Below are positions 43,716 through 55,771 of a stretch of DNA of 64,000 nt, one piece after another. The stretch lies in the NCBI GenBank assembly GCA_002749535.1, contig MZZL01000381.1, positions 91,867 through 155,866 of the forward strand, in the 5' to 3' direction. Origin of the DNA: Apophysomyces variabilis (lineage: Eukaryota > Mucoromycota > Mucoromycetes > Mucorales > Mucoraceae). The notes below the pieces were generated by a model. That model was not told the origin of the DNA. It did no database searches and saw only the letters and a list, made by a program, of their open reading frames with translations. Numbering within the stretch: the first letter of the stretch is position 1; each line of letters opens with the position of its first letter. The position numbers and the translations under genes are program-made.

Positions 43716-44405
43716 ATATCCTCTACTACTTTGAATAACAAACACCCTAGAGAAGATTCTGAGACCCATATGGCCAGAATTCTAATAGAAATGATTCGAG
43801 CCAAATTACCTGACATGATTGAAGCTGCCATTGAAGAGGTGTTGCAAAGATAGAAGGAAAGTGGCCTTATCTTGCTGAGCAGTCAGCAATCCTTTGACGG
43901 ATCCCAGGGATCCTGCGATCATCTAAGAGTTGAGCCAATTGTCTGCAGGGATGTGCCTCCATCAAGATCAATTCCAAATGACGCCTGGGAAAATAGTGAG
44001 CTGAAGGAATGCTATCTTCCTGATAGTATGCCTGAAGCTACCAAGTTGTGGTTAGAAGGAAAAGACATGAAGCGTGTCAGCAAAAACTCAGTGGTGAAGA
44101 GTTTGCGGTTTCTCATATTTATGCAGAATCCTCAACAGCCTCCACCTGTCCTTCAAGATCTGTACACAGCTCTGGGGAGAAAAGCCAACGTGGTGGTAGA
44201 GCAATTGGAGAAGGCATGTGGATTCTCTTCGTGACAAAAACCTTGGAGCCAGGTGCCCACTAACAAACGTGAGCTCACTTACACAACAATGGAGCAACAG
44301 GGGCTTCAGATTAGAGTGCCCTTGAACGTCTATGAGGGTCGCTGGGGTGCTAATTTCCTCATCACTCGTAGATAGGAAAACGGCTATAACCGTAGAAACA
44401 AGTAA
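43716..44405 (+). pseudogene. Z1 accessory protein gene
   Basis: Aligned to Z2, the start codon is ATA at 43716-43718 where Z2 has ATG. In frame then come RILIEMIRAKLPDMIEAAIE, a TAG, SSQQSFDG, LPDSMPEATKLWLEGKDMKR, SVVKSLRFLIFMQNPQ, VVVEQLEKACGFSS, a TGA (Thr/Ala region in Z2), WSQVPTNKRELTYTTMEQQG, VPLNVYEGRWGANFLITRR, a TAG where Z2 has Trp, and ENGYNRRNK before TAA at 44405. The conserved Trp and Arg/Lys-rich tail suggest nucleic-acid binding, but no known domain is recognised. All lesions fit C-to-T/G-to-A changes. Confidence 0.75.
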
Positions 44406-45470
44406 GACAGTCAGATTGAATTGCGCAATTTATTTATTGATGTCATTATTAGGAAAAGTGCGTAGGCAAATGGTGTTGAAGGCAATGTCACTGAATAGAC
44501 TCTTTGATTCTTTTTGACAGCATAGTGCTGAATAGTGCGCTCTAAAAGAGACAGAAGGGGAGGGGACATGGGCAGGGCAGGTGGAAGGGAGGGTGGGAAC
44601 TTAGACGGGAAAAAAAATCGGCCAATAAAAGCTTTTTTTTCCGATGATTAAAAAAACCAATTTTTCTCACTTTGCCTACTTTTTTGCTCTTTCTTTTGCT
44701 TTTATTTCACCTTTTACTCTTTGTAGCCTTGTTTTGTTATGGTTGAATGGTCGTAAGTGCACATTACCTGTTATATTTTTACTGACATCTGATTACATAA
44801 AGTACAACTACTACAATCCAATGCCTGTAGAAACTACTGACATCACATACAATTCATATTTGCATCGTGTATACCTTTTTCTATTGTTAAAGGTAGACTG
44901 CTATTTTACTGCACTATTATTGTTATTCCTTTTCATTGCTTTAACCTTTGTCTCCTTCCTATGTAGCTAACCAAAACAACTTCTGACAATTGCATATCAC
45001 TTATGTTCAAGCACTCATTTAGGTAAATCAACTAGTTCTATTACTTACTTTATACTTACCACCCAAGTTTAGCTTTGTTGATCTTTTCTTGTCATTTATT
45101 TTATTGTAAGTGTTTCTTCATTCATAACAATAGCCTCTTAGTTTTTTCTCTTTTTTTTTAGTTTCTGGGTCTAGTTATCTTTATCATTCTCATACTGGTA
45201 ATAACGACGTTTATATTTTAAATCTTTTTCTTACTCACTGTATTAGGCCATACTCCTTGTTTACTGAAGACTTATTGTTCTGTTCACGTGCTTATCACAT
45301 GGCCAAAGCACACGATCGTAGTTCTTTATCGCTCTGGTATATTAAAGCAGGTGCGTGATTATAGGATATAGTATTTGTTACAGCTTCCTTTAACATTCGG
45401 TAAGTGCAGTAAAGTAGAAAGATACATTAGGTGTATGTTATTGTTTGTGTAAATGCAGGGGTCGTTTTAT
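44406..45470. other. Z1 region between accessory gene and right array
   Basis: About 1 kb, T-rich, no supported gene; G-rich patch at about 44555-44610. Confidence 0.45.
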
Positions 45471-45774
45471 CTAATAAAAACCATTACTTATTATCACTAC
45501 TTTTCACTACTTTCTCTAATGTGAGTGATCACTACTTTAAGTGAAATTTCCCTACTTTCAGTGATCACTACTTTTCTCTCTTTTTCACTATTTTACAAAA
45601 ATAGGGATCCCTACTTTAAGTGAACTTTCCCTACTTTTAGTGATCACTACTTTTAGTGAAATTTCCCTACTTTTAGTGATCACTACTTTTCTCTCTTTTT
45701 CACTACTTGACAAAAATAGAGATCCCTATTTTTAGGGATTTTCCCTACTTTTAGTGAACCCTGTTACTATAGTG
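45471..45774. repeat. Z1 right subterminal repeats and terminus
   Basis: Inverted counterparts of the left array (tccctacttttagtga, gatcactacttttctctc), two longer units of about 110 bases, then the terminus. Confidence 0.85.
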
Positions 45775-47051
45775 ATTAGCCGTTTCTCTTCTCTTCCTTT
45801 ACCCTTGGCAGCATGGTATTCTGGGCATGTATGCCCAGGCCAACGTGGTTGTAAGCAATAATGACACAAGTCTACTGGCCTGGTCTGCCCATGTTGCACG
45901 TTTCTTTCCCTATAGTTGTTAGTAGGGTATCTACTATCCAGCCTACGCTGTTTTTGTTTGTGATGCTTTTTTATCAGATGGGCTTCATGCACCTCATCGT
46001 CAGAATCACAGATGCGCTTATTGTCAGATGCTATCACTTTGATGAGGTCACAGACAGCATTGACATCAGTTGGGCATTGAGACCCATACTTCATTGCTAT
46101 AAACAAGTAAGCATTTTCCCAGTGTTTAGGAAGGAGAGAGGACAGGAAAGCAACAACTAGGGCTTGAGATTCCTCACAACCTGCTTCCATTTTCTTCTCC
46201 AGGAAGTTGTTAATATATGCTATCAGAGATTTGTTAGGCTTTTGCACTATGCGCATAACTTGAGCATACAGCTTAAGCTGATGCAACAGGGTGTTAAACT
46301 TGTTTGCCACAATATCATGAGCTTCCTGCCATGTCAAGTTCTTACCTGACAACTTCGTCTCAAACCAGATCTTCTGGGTGTCATTCAGACAGAAAACAAG
46401 TAAACGCTCCTAGTTCTCATCTAGTGTCAGGCTATTGGCCTTCAACTGGTAGGCAAAGTCTCTAAAAAAAGCCTTTGCTGAAGAATGCACAGTTCCAAGT
46501 GCCCACTTTTTACCTCCTACAATCTGCAAAGCAGGCAACATCTTCAAAACAGACTGCTTTTCTTTCTTCTCTTGCAGGGTTGCCTTAACAGGGTCGCCCA
46601 TTTTCTGGAAAGCTTTACAGCTAGGATACATGTTGTTGAAGAGTCTATGACTCTTTTCCAACCTAACCTGCGCCTAGTCAGCTTTGTTGAGCAGGTTATC
46701 TGTTTCTGCTTCAGCTGCACCTGAGGCCATGACAATCAAGAAAGCCTAAGTGGCAGTGTCAGCCTTGGCCTTCAACTTCTCATAGGCGTAAACAGCCTGC
46801 GTCTCTCCACCTCTATGCTTCAAGAACGCAGCATCATTGGGGGCTACCCCAGGCACTGAAGGGGTCACTGGAGCCACAGCCAACACTCAATCACTGGGTG
46901 AAGGGGAGGGCACCACACTTGTCAATGGTGAGCCATTGAACAAATGCTCACTGGTCAAGTCTTCCAAGAGATGCTGAAGCTCAGCATTGTTCATGAAGGT
47001 GTCTTTAAAAGAGATGACATTAGTGTTGTTAAAATCATTGTTAGCAAACAT
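45775..47051 (-). pseudogene. G4 gag
   Basis: First ATG at 47049-47051 (MFANNDFNN); an upstream GTG in frame adds nine residues. Capsid-like region (KKWALGTVHSSAKAFFRDFA, then LTWQEAHDIVANKFNTLLHQ), and one zinc knuckle CHYCLQPRWPGHTC at about 45830. Stops near 46410, 46675 and 46888 break it. The frame runs into protease across the Z1 insertion. Confidence 0.82.
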
Positions 47052-47074
47052 GTTGGAAAAAGTAGGTTGAGAAT

Positions 47075-47142
47075 TCACAGTAAAAAATGTGGTATTTAAG
47101 AGGTATGTTAAGAGATATGCAACAGACGTAGAAGTACTATGA
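47075..47142 (-). promoter_or_regulatory. Self-priming pair of G4: PBS (47075-47082) and LTR motif (47135-47142)
   Basis: The PBS TACTGTGA is complementary to TCACAGTA, intact in the 3' LTR (34678-34685) but TCATAGTA in this LTR (one transition). The motif follows GAGTC in the LTR, as in G1 and G3. Confidence 0.6.
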
Positions 47143-47263
47143 GACTCTAATTTATTCTTGTGAAAAGAACAACCCTTCTTGTTTTGATAATTACTCTCTT
47201 TTTACTAGGGTTGAGTTTGAATATAAGCCACAGTACATATTAGATTCTATGTCAAATATGACA
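47088..47263 (-). repeat. 5' LTR of G4
   Basis: 176 bp, several transitions relative to the 3' LTR. Confidence 0.92.
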
Positions 47264-47816
47264 CCTTGCTCCAGCTGTGTGTGGTCGCTGAGAAACCACA
47301 TGCCACTTCTAGTTGCTGTAACACCATTTGTGCCTTCTGTCCCAGATGCAGGTACTGGAATTGCAAGAATGACACTAGCGACTGAGGGTGCTCATGGCAA
47401 ATAAGAAACTGTAAGCTTCGAAGGATGGAGCTTTTTCCCTGCTGTCTTTTGTGATCCCTCGCTTCTAACCAATGCAGAGTGGACATATCCAAGTCAACAG
47501 GCAAGTGAGACTGTAACAGAATAGGTTGATTCCAAATATTTTTGGGAACCCAGCGGGAAGGGGGAGTTTCACTATGAACAATTGCCATAAGAGCATTGTT
47601 TGGAACATTTATATCACCCAAGATGCTGAACTGTTGGCTGCCAAACTGCTGGCTACCAAACATAGACAAAGACTCCACCTGCTGTTCCAATATAACCTTG
47701 CACACTGATGCCTTAACCAAACTAGGAAGCTTCTTATCTATAACCTCACTCAAGATTCTATGCAATTCTGCATTTGCATTTTCTTGCTTTTGGTTGTTGT
47801 TAGTAGTTGATAACAT
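47264..47816 (-). pseudogene. Z2 accessory gene, 5' part
   Basis: The ATG at 47814-47816 starts MLSTTNNNQKQ, then RILSEVIDKKLPSLVKASV (helical), MFGSQQFGSQQFSILGD, LHWLEARDHKRQQGKSSIL, LRSLQFLICHEHPQS and LQQLEVACGFSATTHSWSK, up to the G4 junction in the codons around CCTTG. The frame is open here (about 184 codons). It continues at 34630 with VPGEKRK. Clear homolog of the Z1 accessory gene; function unknown. Confidence 0.8.
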
Positions 47817-48705
47817 TTTCAATAAAAAAATAAAGTGATGTTAAAAGAGATAATAAATACATACCTTTTAAATCTTACTAGTATTTATATTAGTTGCTAA
47901 AAAAAGCATATCTTCATATGATGTGATATTGATAATCCATTCCATGAGTCATAATGAACATCTTTTTGATTTATAATAGAATGGTCATGTAGAATCACCA
48001 TAGTCTTCTTACAGACTATATATGATAGGTGTAATTGGTGTATACAGGGACGGATCAACTGTTACTCAAGGAAAATATTGCATAATGATTGGACAGTTGC
48101 CATAAATAGCAGCGCTAAGGTTACTGTTCACTTAGCCAAAATGAAAAATTCAAGCGGTATTGATATTGTGAATTTTTGTCAATAAAAAGTTTTTAAAAAA
48201 GAAAACTACAACGACTTTGTAAGAATATGCATGTTACCATTAACACATTCACTTGTCTTACCTTTATTATTTAGGAATATATGCGATTTCAATCATTCCA
48301 TATGGAAATCAATCCATCATGCTCAACGTGAATCATACTTACTAGCACCAATCATGAACTTACCTTTACAATCGCTCTTTTAATATGCATTACGCGTTAG
48401 CTTCTATGTCACATATGAATTCTGACAACAAGGGGAGCCAATCACACTGCGTATACAAGTGTGTCAATTGATATACAATTGTACTGTCAGTGAAGCTCTT
48501 TAAATTACATACGCGCTATATCTGCATAAACCAATACCTGCAAACCTTCATATAATTACTCACAATAATGACGACCAAGATATTACAATACCATGACAAG
48601 ATTAGTTGACAGAGAAACCAGTCAACAAGCTATCGACAGAGTGAATAAGATATATAAAGTGAAAAAAAAGAACATCCATATTCAATCTTTTTCTATCAAC
48701 TCACC
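47817..48705. promoter_or_regulatory. Z2 divergent intergenic region
   Basis: About 890 AT-rich bases between divergent starts, presumed promoter region of both Z2 genes. No sites assigned. Confidence 0.4.
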
Positions 48706-51700
48706 ATGACCCTTCCAACTATTATTACCTGCCATATCTGCCATGTTACCTTTACTGGACTCAAGCGTTATAACCGCCATAGAAGAGCTTGCTTTATACA
48801 GCATGAAAAGTGAGACATTCATTTGTTGGAGCTTAACAAAGAGGCTACGGTATAACGATTGTTAAAATAGTGATTGGAATAGTCATTAATATATTATGGT
48901 TAGGAAACCGAGGAACATACCAAAGATGTTGAAGTCTCTGCTGTTGAGAACAATTGAGAGATCGATATCCTGGACTTGATCAACTTGCCAGACAGCGTTA
49001 ATGAAGAACCAGAAGAATATGACCTACTTGATACGCTTTTTGACTTTCCGTCAGACAGTGATGAAGTAGTTGGAGAAGCTATGGAAAGCCAGAACTGTAA
49101 GCAATGAAAGCATGTTTTGCACTTACTGATATGCAAAATAGTTGACTCTAATCCTATGGATCTTTGTTCTGATGAAATGAATGACAGTGCCCATACATTT
49201 GAGTACAAGAAACATACTTCTTGGACGTACACGGAATGCATGAGCGTCAAACTTTACATGGCCGCAGTCAGCTTCAACATCTCTCATAAGGCTTACGACA
49301 ATATGGTGAAGATCTTCAATGAATTCTTTGAGATCGTGCAAAATGGTTAGTGTCATTTCATTGTGCATTTCACGTTTCTTACCAACATGTAGATCGGAAT
49401 CAGCGACACTGCCCTCTGCTCAGTTACCACTTGTCTGACAAGCTGGTAAAAGAGGAATATGATGTATAGCCGGAAATATATGACGTATGTCGTAACGGTT
49501 GTATCTTGTACATGAAAGACGAACCTAAGACTGTCTGCAACAAATGCAAAGAAAGCTGATACAAGGAATCTAACAAGCGCCAGATAAATGGTGAACCTAT
49601 TTTGCAGCCAGCGCAGACAATGAAGATCCTTCCAATTGCTGGACAGCTGGCTCACATGCTTGGTGATAAGGAGATGTGCAAGCTCCTGTCCTACCACCAT
49701 AATTTCCAGAACGAGGAAGGAATATATAGGAACATCTTTGATGAGACAGTATACTAATTGCTACGCCATGATAAGGACCTGTTCAGAGGAATGTATGACA
49801 TCACCCTGACGTTGTACGTTGATGGCTTCCAACCGTTTAACATGAGCAAAACTTCTTTGACAATGTTGCATCTTGTTGTTCTCAACTTTGATTTCTCTAT
49901 TTAGTAAGTATCAGATTTGAATTAAGTAATTATGCTAACTTTAAAATCCTTATCATACATAGATATAAGAATCACAATATACTTCAAATTGGTATCACTC
50001 CTGGTCCAAGAAACCCAAGGGACCTGTGGACGTTCCTTGAGCCTATGCTTTGTGAGCTGCGTCAATTGGAAAATGATGGTATAGTTGTCAAGTTGCTGGA
50101 TAGTATGCGATTCAGGGCAAGAGTTCACCTGCTACTAGCCACTGATGATATTCCTGCTGCCACCAGTCTTTGCAATCATGCCACCTTTTCACATATGTAT
50201 AGCTGTTGACAATGTTTGATTGAGGAAAAAAGACGACTGGCATGTACTTCATTCTGAACCAACAGCAAACTTTTACCATGTGATTGGTGGAGCAGTACAA
50301 ACAAGGTGATAAGGTACATTGCATTTGCTTCAGCACAGATCAGGCATAAGATGCTGACAAGCTGTCATATCACCTTTGCAATATCAACAGGATAGAGGTA
50401 TCAGGGCGCCAGTTCCATTTGCACACCTATAATCGTTCACAGGATCTTTGTTCTTTGGGCTCAATGAGATGCATCTGCTCAGGCATGGATTAGCAAGACT
50501 TCTGTGGAACTTGTTGCTCAATGATAAACAAAAGTTTGGTGACAACACGATCACAGAACAATATCCTTTCAAGCTAAAGACAGGTATCACTTTGCATATG
50601 ATTGGAGATACAGTACAGAGCTCTGACCAGTATATGCCTACTGCATTTCAGGGTAAATGGAACAATACAGCAACTAATTCAGGCCATTATCGGGCAGTCA
50701 ACTGGCTAGACTTCCTGTTGTACGTTGTTTCTACCATCATAGTCGACAGCCTGGAGCAAGATAAGACCCGTTTTGCAGTTTTAAAATTGATCCTTGCTTG
50801 TCAAATAAGTTTGCAGTGGGAAATCAGTGCAGCAGATCTGAGCACTGTTGAATAGTATGTTATTGTATAGAAATATATACTGTATCTAATACCTTCTTTT
50901 CATCATTTAGAAACATTTGTGAATGGCAGTCTTTCCTGTTGGCACACTATAACAATGGCAAAGGAACACTTAGACCACTGGTATTTACTATCATACAACA
51001 TTACCTTTCGCACATTGCCAGTACATTGTGCAATCTTAGCCCTCTACGTTCCTGTTCTGCACGCTGTATGGAACGTACCAACGGTCTGTACAAAAAGATG
51101 ATCTGATCAATGGCCGCCCCAGGACAAAATGCAAGCAATCTTATTAAGAAGCTGGTAGCTTTCCGTTTTATAGAACGTGTGCATCCACAATTACAACAGT
51201 CAGTACCATATGATGAGTTATCCTATCTGTCCCCAACATCAGAATCGACTGAATCACAGATATGGAGACCTTACCATAAAGAAATCAACCTGTATACATT
51301 TCTCAGAATAGAGGGCATCATAGGAGATATGCTGCGAAATGCATTAGCCAGTTTCTGGATGAGTCACTGCAAGTTTGAAGCAAGTATGTCAGTAGACGAT
51401 GTTATTCCACAACTACATCCACACTTCCTGTTGGCTGGTCATATATAGAAAGATAGCTGCGTTTATGCTAATAAACTCTATGACCGCCAACATAGATCAA
51501 ACAGATATAACTTGCTTGCTATATATGAGTTCACCAAGATGAGGTAAGATGCCTGGTCATTTTATCATACAATGCCTTACACGTTTTCAATCTTCATTTA
51601 GTCAGTCTGGATGAGAACATTGTGAAGGGTTTGTTAGTAAAACACAATTTTTTATTTATCATCAACACAACACTGACAAGTGGATTCTGGCTGTTGTGCG

Positions 51701-51917
51701 TTTCTATTAAAATCTTTAGCAGGAATGCGATCAGTTTCCAGTCCTCATCAAAAACCTATCTGATTCCAGGATGCTGAAAGTTGTTGACGTTGGGGGGTTA
51801 AATGAAGCTGCTGAATTGATTCCAAAGGTGAATTCTACTATACAGTTTCATATTGTTTGGCTGTATAAAAAAACTAACAGAAGGTTCAAGTTTGGCAACC
51901 CCAGCTCTCTTGGGTAG
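48706..51917 (+). pseudogene. Z2 transposase (Plavaka/Tnp2-like), several stops
   Basis: The ATG at 48706 opens the same zinc-finger N-terminus as Z1 (CHICHVTFTGLKRYNRH). Then follow YTECMSVKLYMAAVSFNISH, a degraded zinc ribbon YDVCRNGCILYM, YVDGFQPFNMSKTSL, LLLATDDIPAATSLCNHATF, GLNEMHLLRHGLARLLW (Glu-Met-His; Z1 has DEMH at this place) and HYRAVNWLDFLLY. The Glu motif falls at about 51005-51090, with IERVHPQLQ and SQIWRPYHK after it, and the gene ends NPSSLG at 51915-51917. TAG/TGA stops at about 48985, 49440, 49755, 50205, 51108 and elsewhere show it is dead. Confidence 0.82.
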
Positions 51918-52434
51918 TTATGACCTTTTTTTTTCCCCACTGCCAACTTCTTTTTGATATTGCTTACATAGTCTTTTCTTTCCTCTTTTTTCTTTTCTTC
52001 CTTTTTCTCTATTCTCTTATTGTTATTTTTTGTTTGACTTATAAAATTATTTTAGTAAACTTTGCCTCATCCTTGTCATACTTCTACCTTATAAAGTTGT
52101 CACAAGTAACTATGTAATGCCCCAATCACATCCTGTCATACCAAGCATCATAGTATCAAAGGACTATATAGTTATAGTGATCTTATTCTATCCATTTTAA
52201 TAAATTCAGTCCTGTTAAGAAACGTATTTGCTATTGACCATAATCATCTTCAGAACACTGTCTAACTTACAAATATATTATACTGAAACCTTTTAGATTC
52301 ATAGTAAATCCCATTTAACAAGTAGACATTCATAAATACTAGAAGTGTAGACACATTAGCATCATCAGAAGTAACTTTTACTTGAAGCGATCAGTTTCTA
52401 AAGCAGAATATCAGATATTACTAAAAAAAATACA
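51918..52434. other. Z2 spacer after transposase
   Basis: T-rich then AT-rich, no supported gene. Confidence 0.45.
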
Positions 52435-52686
52435 ATAGCTACCATTAGTGAACTTTTGCTATGCTAATGAATTAATTACTACTTTTAAAGCATATTAGCT
52501 ACTTTAACATGTTTACTACTTTTAGAGTGGATTTACTACTTTTAGTATAGCTTTCACTACTTTTAAAGTAGACTCACTATTTTTAGTATACACTTCACTA
52601 CTTTAGGTGAGAAATTTACTACTTTTAGTGATTTTACTACTTTTAGTGCATTTTTACTACTTTTAATAAGGTCTATGACCATAGTG
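52435..52686. repeat. Z2 right subterminal repeats and terminus
   Basis: Repeated TTTACTACTTTTAGTG-type words, inverse of the left array, ending TCTATGACCATAGTG. Confidence 0.85.
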
Positions 52687-53330
52687 GATACCACTGATTA
52701 CAGCTCTGCTTTTCTCCTGTATGGCTATGAGATGCAGACACCTGCAACATGGCTGGCGCCAAAGACAGACTATATTGAGAGAAATCTGCAGGAAGAAGTA
52801 AAAAGCCAAATCTGTTCTATTTAACATATCACTGAACAGTGTTATATAATCGCGGGACAAAGGACATAGGAAAAACAACAAAAATAAAAGAAGCAGTATG
52901 ATTAAAATATGGAACAAGTCAGATTTGAAGTGGGCAGTGAAGTCTTAATGTGTGAACAATACTTGGAAGGAAAGTTTGAAGATAAATAGATTAGACTGAT
53001 GAAGGTAGTTAAGGTTAATAGTAATGATACTTATTAGCTCAGTAGGCCATATGGAAAAAGACTTGAAGGAGCTGTTCACAGTGATCAACTCATATACTGG
53101 TATTGATATAAGCAAATAATGCTAGATATCATCAAGAAAACAGTGCATGCACAATGGCAAAGATTTATGGAATACAGATGAGCAGAATGAAGAATTTATA
53201 GGAGTAGTTTTATCTAAGGAAGAAGGGATGACATAGTGTGTAGTAGCAGGTAGCAAAACTATCATTTAAGCAGCTGTAAAACCAAGTTATATGAGAAGAT
53301 GCTCAAGGACCTAAAGAAAAAGTTGTAGAA
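52687..53330 (+). pseudogene. G2 segment D, integrase C-terminus
   Basis: After the Z2 duplicate GAT the G2 frame resumes (TTDYSSAFLLYGYEMQTPAT, typical of the post-DDE region), then stops, then VRFEVGSEVLMCEQYLEGKF and LSRPYGKRLEGAVHSDQL, the tail of a gypsy integrase. The right limit is approximate; no LTR was identified. Confidence 0.8.
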
Positions 53331-53619
53331 GTCTTAGAGGTATACTATGTTTAGTTGAAAAGATATTCATTCTCAAGGTTCCTGAAATCTTTATGTTTTT
53401 ATTTTCAGTTTGATCAATTGTGATGATTTCTTTTAATTTTATTTTGACAGATGAACTCTATTCTAAGAAAATTTTTTTAATAATAACTGGCAGGAGAAAT
53501 AAAGAAAAACAATCTCTTTTACTGCTAAAAGATTTTTAACTCAAATTGAACAACTTATTGTGCGCCTCTATGCCCAATTCTGAAAGTGGAAGTATTGTTA
53601 GCTACAGAAGTTTAGAGAT
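53331..53619. other. Unassigned sequence before X
   Basis: AT-rich, no gene. Could include the decayed end of G2. It ends with GAT, the X target duplicate. Confidence 0.35.
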
Positions 53620-55771
53620 CACTGAATAGAACACTCTGTTTTAGTAAACTATAATGTTACTAAAATACTACTAAAATTTGATGTTTTAGGTATATTTTAG
53701 TAACATTTTAGGAATATTAAAACTTTTGTTTTAGTAACTTTTTCATCTGCTTAAAAAGACACTAAAAAAACACTAGAATATTACTAAAATATTTATTTTA
53801 GGTACTTTTGTACTGGTCAAAAGTCTCTTAAAAAGATACTAGAACATCACTAGAACATTACTAAAACATTTATTTTAGGTACTTTTTTGCCAGTCAAAGT
53901 CCTACTAAAAAGATATTAGAATATTACTAAAACATATGTTTTAGGTACTTTTCTGCTGGTCAAAAAAATTAATAAAAAAGACAGCAAAATGTCACTAAAA
54001 TATGAACTTTATTCATATCTTTAATCTAATCATACATTATATCATTAGCTGTCTCTCACAAATCTTTTATTTTAGTGCATATTCTAATAGAAACTACTTC
54101 TATATTTGCTTATCTTTCTATCAATCCTTTAACAATATAAATGAAAGCTGATCATCTTTATGTTGTAGCTATATATAAAAAGCAAATAATTAGGCTTACC
54201 AAAATTTAAACGTCATTTAAAAGCTATATCATTAAAGCTGTTTTACAATGAATGATTATATATACTATAAAAGCATGACCACAATAGAAATAAGATATAT
54301 AAATTAGCAGCATTAATTTAATTAATTGTATAATTAATACCTATAAAAATTTTCAAGGAGTGCTGCATTGCCTGTTTAATAAAATTAAATAGCATATTGG
54401 ATAGATACTTTGTTCAGAGAACAAACAATGACTATGCTATGGTTGACCTAAACTGTAAAGAAGTTAAGAGGGAGAAAAACCTAAAGTAAAATGTAACTTC
54501 AACATGTTATTAAGAATAAGCTGAAGTATATACCCTCATTTACTGATACATAAGGAAATTCAGCATATCTAAGTACGCCATTATCAATGAGCCCTTCATA
54601 ATATTGAAACTACCTTACAACAATATCTATAACGTGCTGCATAGATTGTAAAGGAAAAGAAAGCAAAAATCGAAGAGAAAGTGAAAAGAAAGAAAAGCTT
54701 CCCTAACTTTATTATTTGTGCTTTTATTAGTGAAGTATATAAGGGCAATATACCCCTAACATACTATTGAAATAAGAAGATAAAAACTTTATTGTAAAGT
54801 GCGCACATTCAATCATATTCAATTCTAGTAAATGTTTCAATCCTGTAACCAACGTTTTACTAAATGCTATGCTGCCAGAGAAGTGCAAACAGGAGCCCAA
54901 CTGTCGTCACCTATCCCTATAACTGGTAAACAGTTCACCTTAGCCACACTCAGCCACCAGCTGATCAATGTAGAATATGAGCTAAGAGAGCTTAGCCAGC
55001 AATAGCAACTAAATGCCAAACAATTGCACGACATGTTGGTTGAAAACCAATAGTCAGATCATATTGCTTGATGAGATACAATATGATCATAGCTCAGCTT
55101 CTCAGAGTACTAGTGCTGGTAGTTAAACTGTTAACAGGAGAATAGCTGGGCCTCAGAATCCTAAAATTTCAGTAAATACAATAGCAATGTCATAAATTAT
55201 AACTTAGCTTTATTACAAAGGCTGCTTCACAGCTTTATAGCTCAACTTGGTGCAAAGTTAGTTTTTAGCAGATTCAGTTATTGTTTCCTCTGTATTATAA
55301 TAAACTAAGGCATCCACAGTCAATAAAATATTATTTTGGAAACTATATCTTACAGTCAACTTCTATGTCAATCTCCTGGGGCAGTACTAGAATGCCTTGT
55401 ATTTATGAGGAAGCAGCTAATCGCAATTTAACAATAAGTATAGCTAATTTAAAACGTATTGCCATTACTATATTCAAAAGATCACAAGCGGTCATTTTCT
55501 TCATGCCATCTTACAGTCTGCATAGTCTGCATCACGAAGCCATGCTCATTTGCAGTAGAGCAAACAGAACATTTGCAAGCTATATTGTAGTTTGTATAGT
55601 AGCTTATTGTTAAAAGGAAGCTTACATTAAAGGAATAAAAGTAGATCAAGTATTAATTACCCTAATTAATAAAAGGTTCCTTAAATGCAGCTATATTAAA
55701 CCTCAGACAAAAAATTCTAGTGACATTTTAGGATACTAGAAAATTACTAAAACTCGTTTTTGAGTGTAGTG
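53620..55771 (+). mobile_element. X: 2.15-kb CACT-ended DNA element with TTTTAGTA repeats
   Basis: Starts CACTGAATAGAACACTCTGT and ends, reversed, CACTACACTCAAAAACGAGT. Both are followed by TTTTAGTAA and TACTAAAA words. Target duplication GAT at 53617-53619 and 55772-55774. The left subterminal array (53640-54000) has four units of about 80 bases (tactaaaac...ttttaggtactttt...tggtcaaa). It contains only a decayed coiled-coil gene, so it is non-autonomous or degenerate. A third family beside P and Z. Confidence 0.7.
54832..55071 (+). pseudogene. X coiled-coil remnant
   Basis: From the ATG at 54832: MFQSCNQRFTKCYAAREVQT, then FTLATLSHQLINVEYELREL, followed by two TAGs and QLHDMLVENQ, to TGA. 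The heptad-like Leu pattern recalls exon 1 of the P accessory gene, so this may be a distant homolog. Weak evidence. Confidence 0.4.

Larger units (their letters stand above)
38365..45774 (-). mobile_element. Z1: 7.4-kb CACTATGG-ended Plavaka-like transposon inside G4
   Basis: Ends CACTATGGTAACAGGATCCA (left) and, reversed, CACTATAGTAACAGGGTTCA (right). Target duplication ATT at 38362-38364 and 45775-45777. Divergent genes: transposase (-) 39377-43049 and accessory (+) 43716-44405. Long subterminal arrays at both ends. It is the innermost layer of the four-deep nest and a relative of Z2 with a different TIR variant. Confidence 0.92.
34631..47263 (-). mobile_element. G4: chromovirus in the Z2 accessory gene, split by Z1
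   Basis: LTRs of 176 bp at 34631-34806 and 47088-47263, perfect 5-bp duplication CCTTG at 34626-34630 and 47264-47268. Internal minus-strand order: PBS, gag (to 45775), Z1 insertion, protease to chromodomain (38364-34844), PPT. About 5.2 kb without Z1. Heavily hit by transitions and stops. Confidence 0.93.
33178..52686 (+). mobile_element. Z2: CACTATG-ended Plavaka-like transposon in G2 integrase, split by G4
   Basis: Ends CACTATGACCACAGGGTCAA (left) and, reversed, CACTATGGTCATAGACCTTA (right). Target duplication GAT at 33175-33177 and 52687-52689. Without G4 it is about 6.9 kb. Divergent genes: accessory (-) with its 3' part at 34474-34630 and 5' part at 47264-47816, and transposase (+) 48706-51917. 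It differs from the P family in TIR, gene orientation (divergent, not convergent) and protein sequence. Confidence 0.88.
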
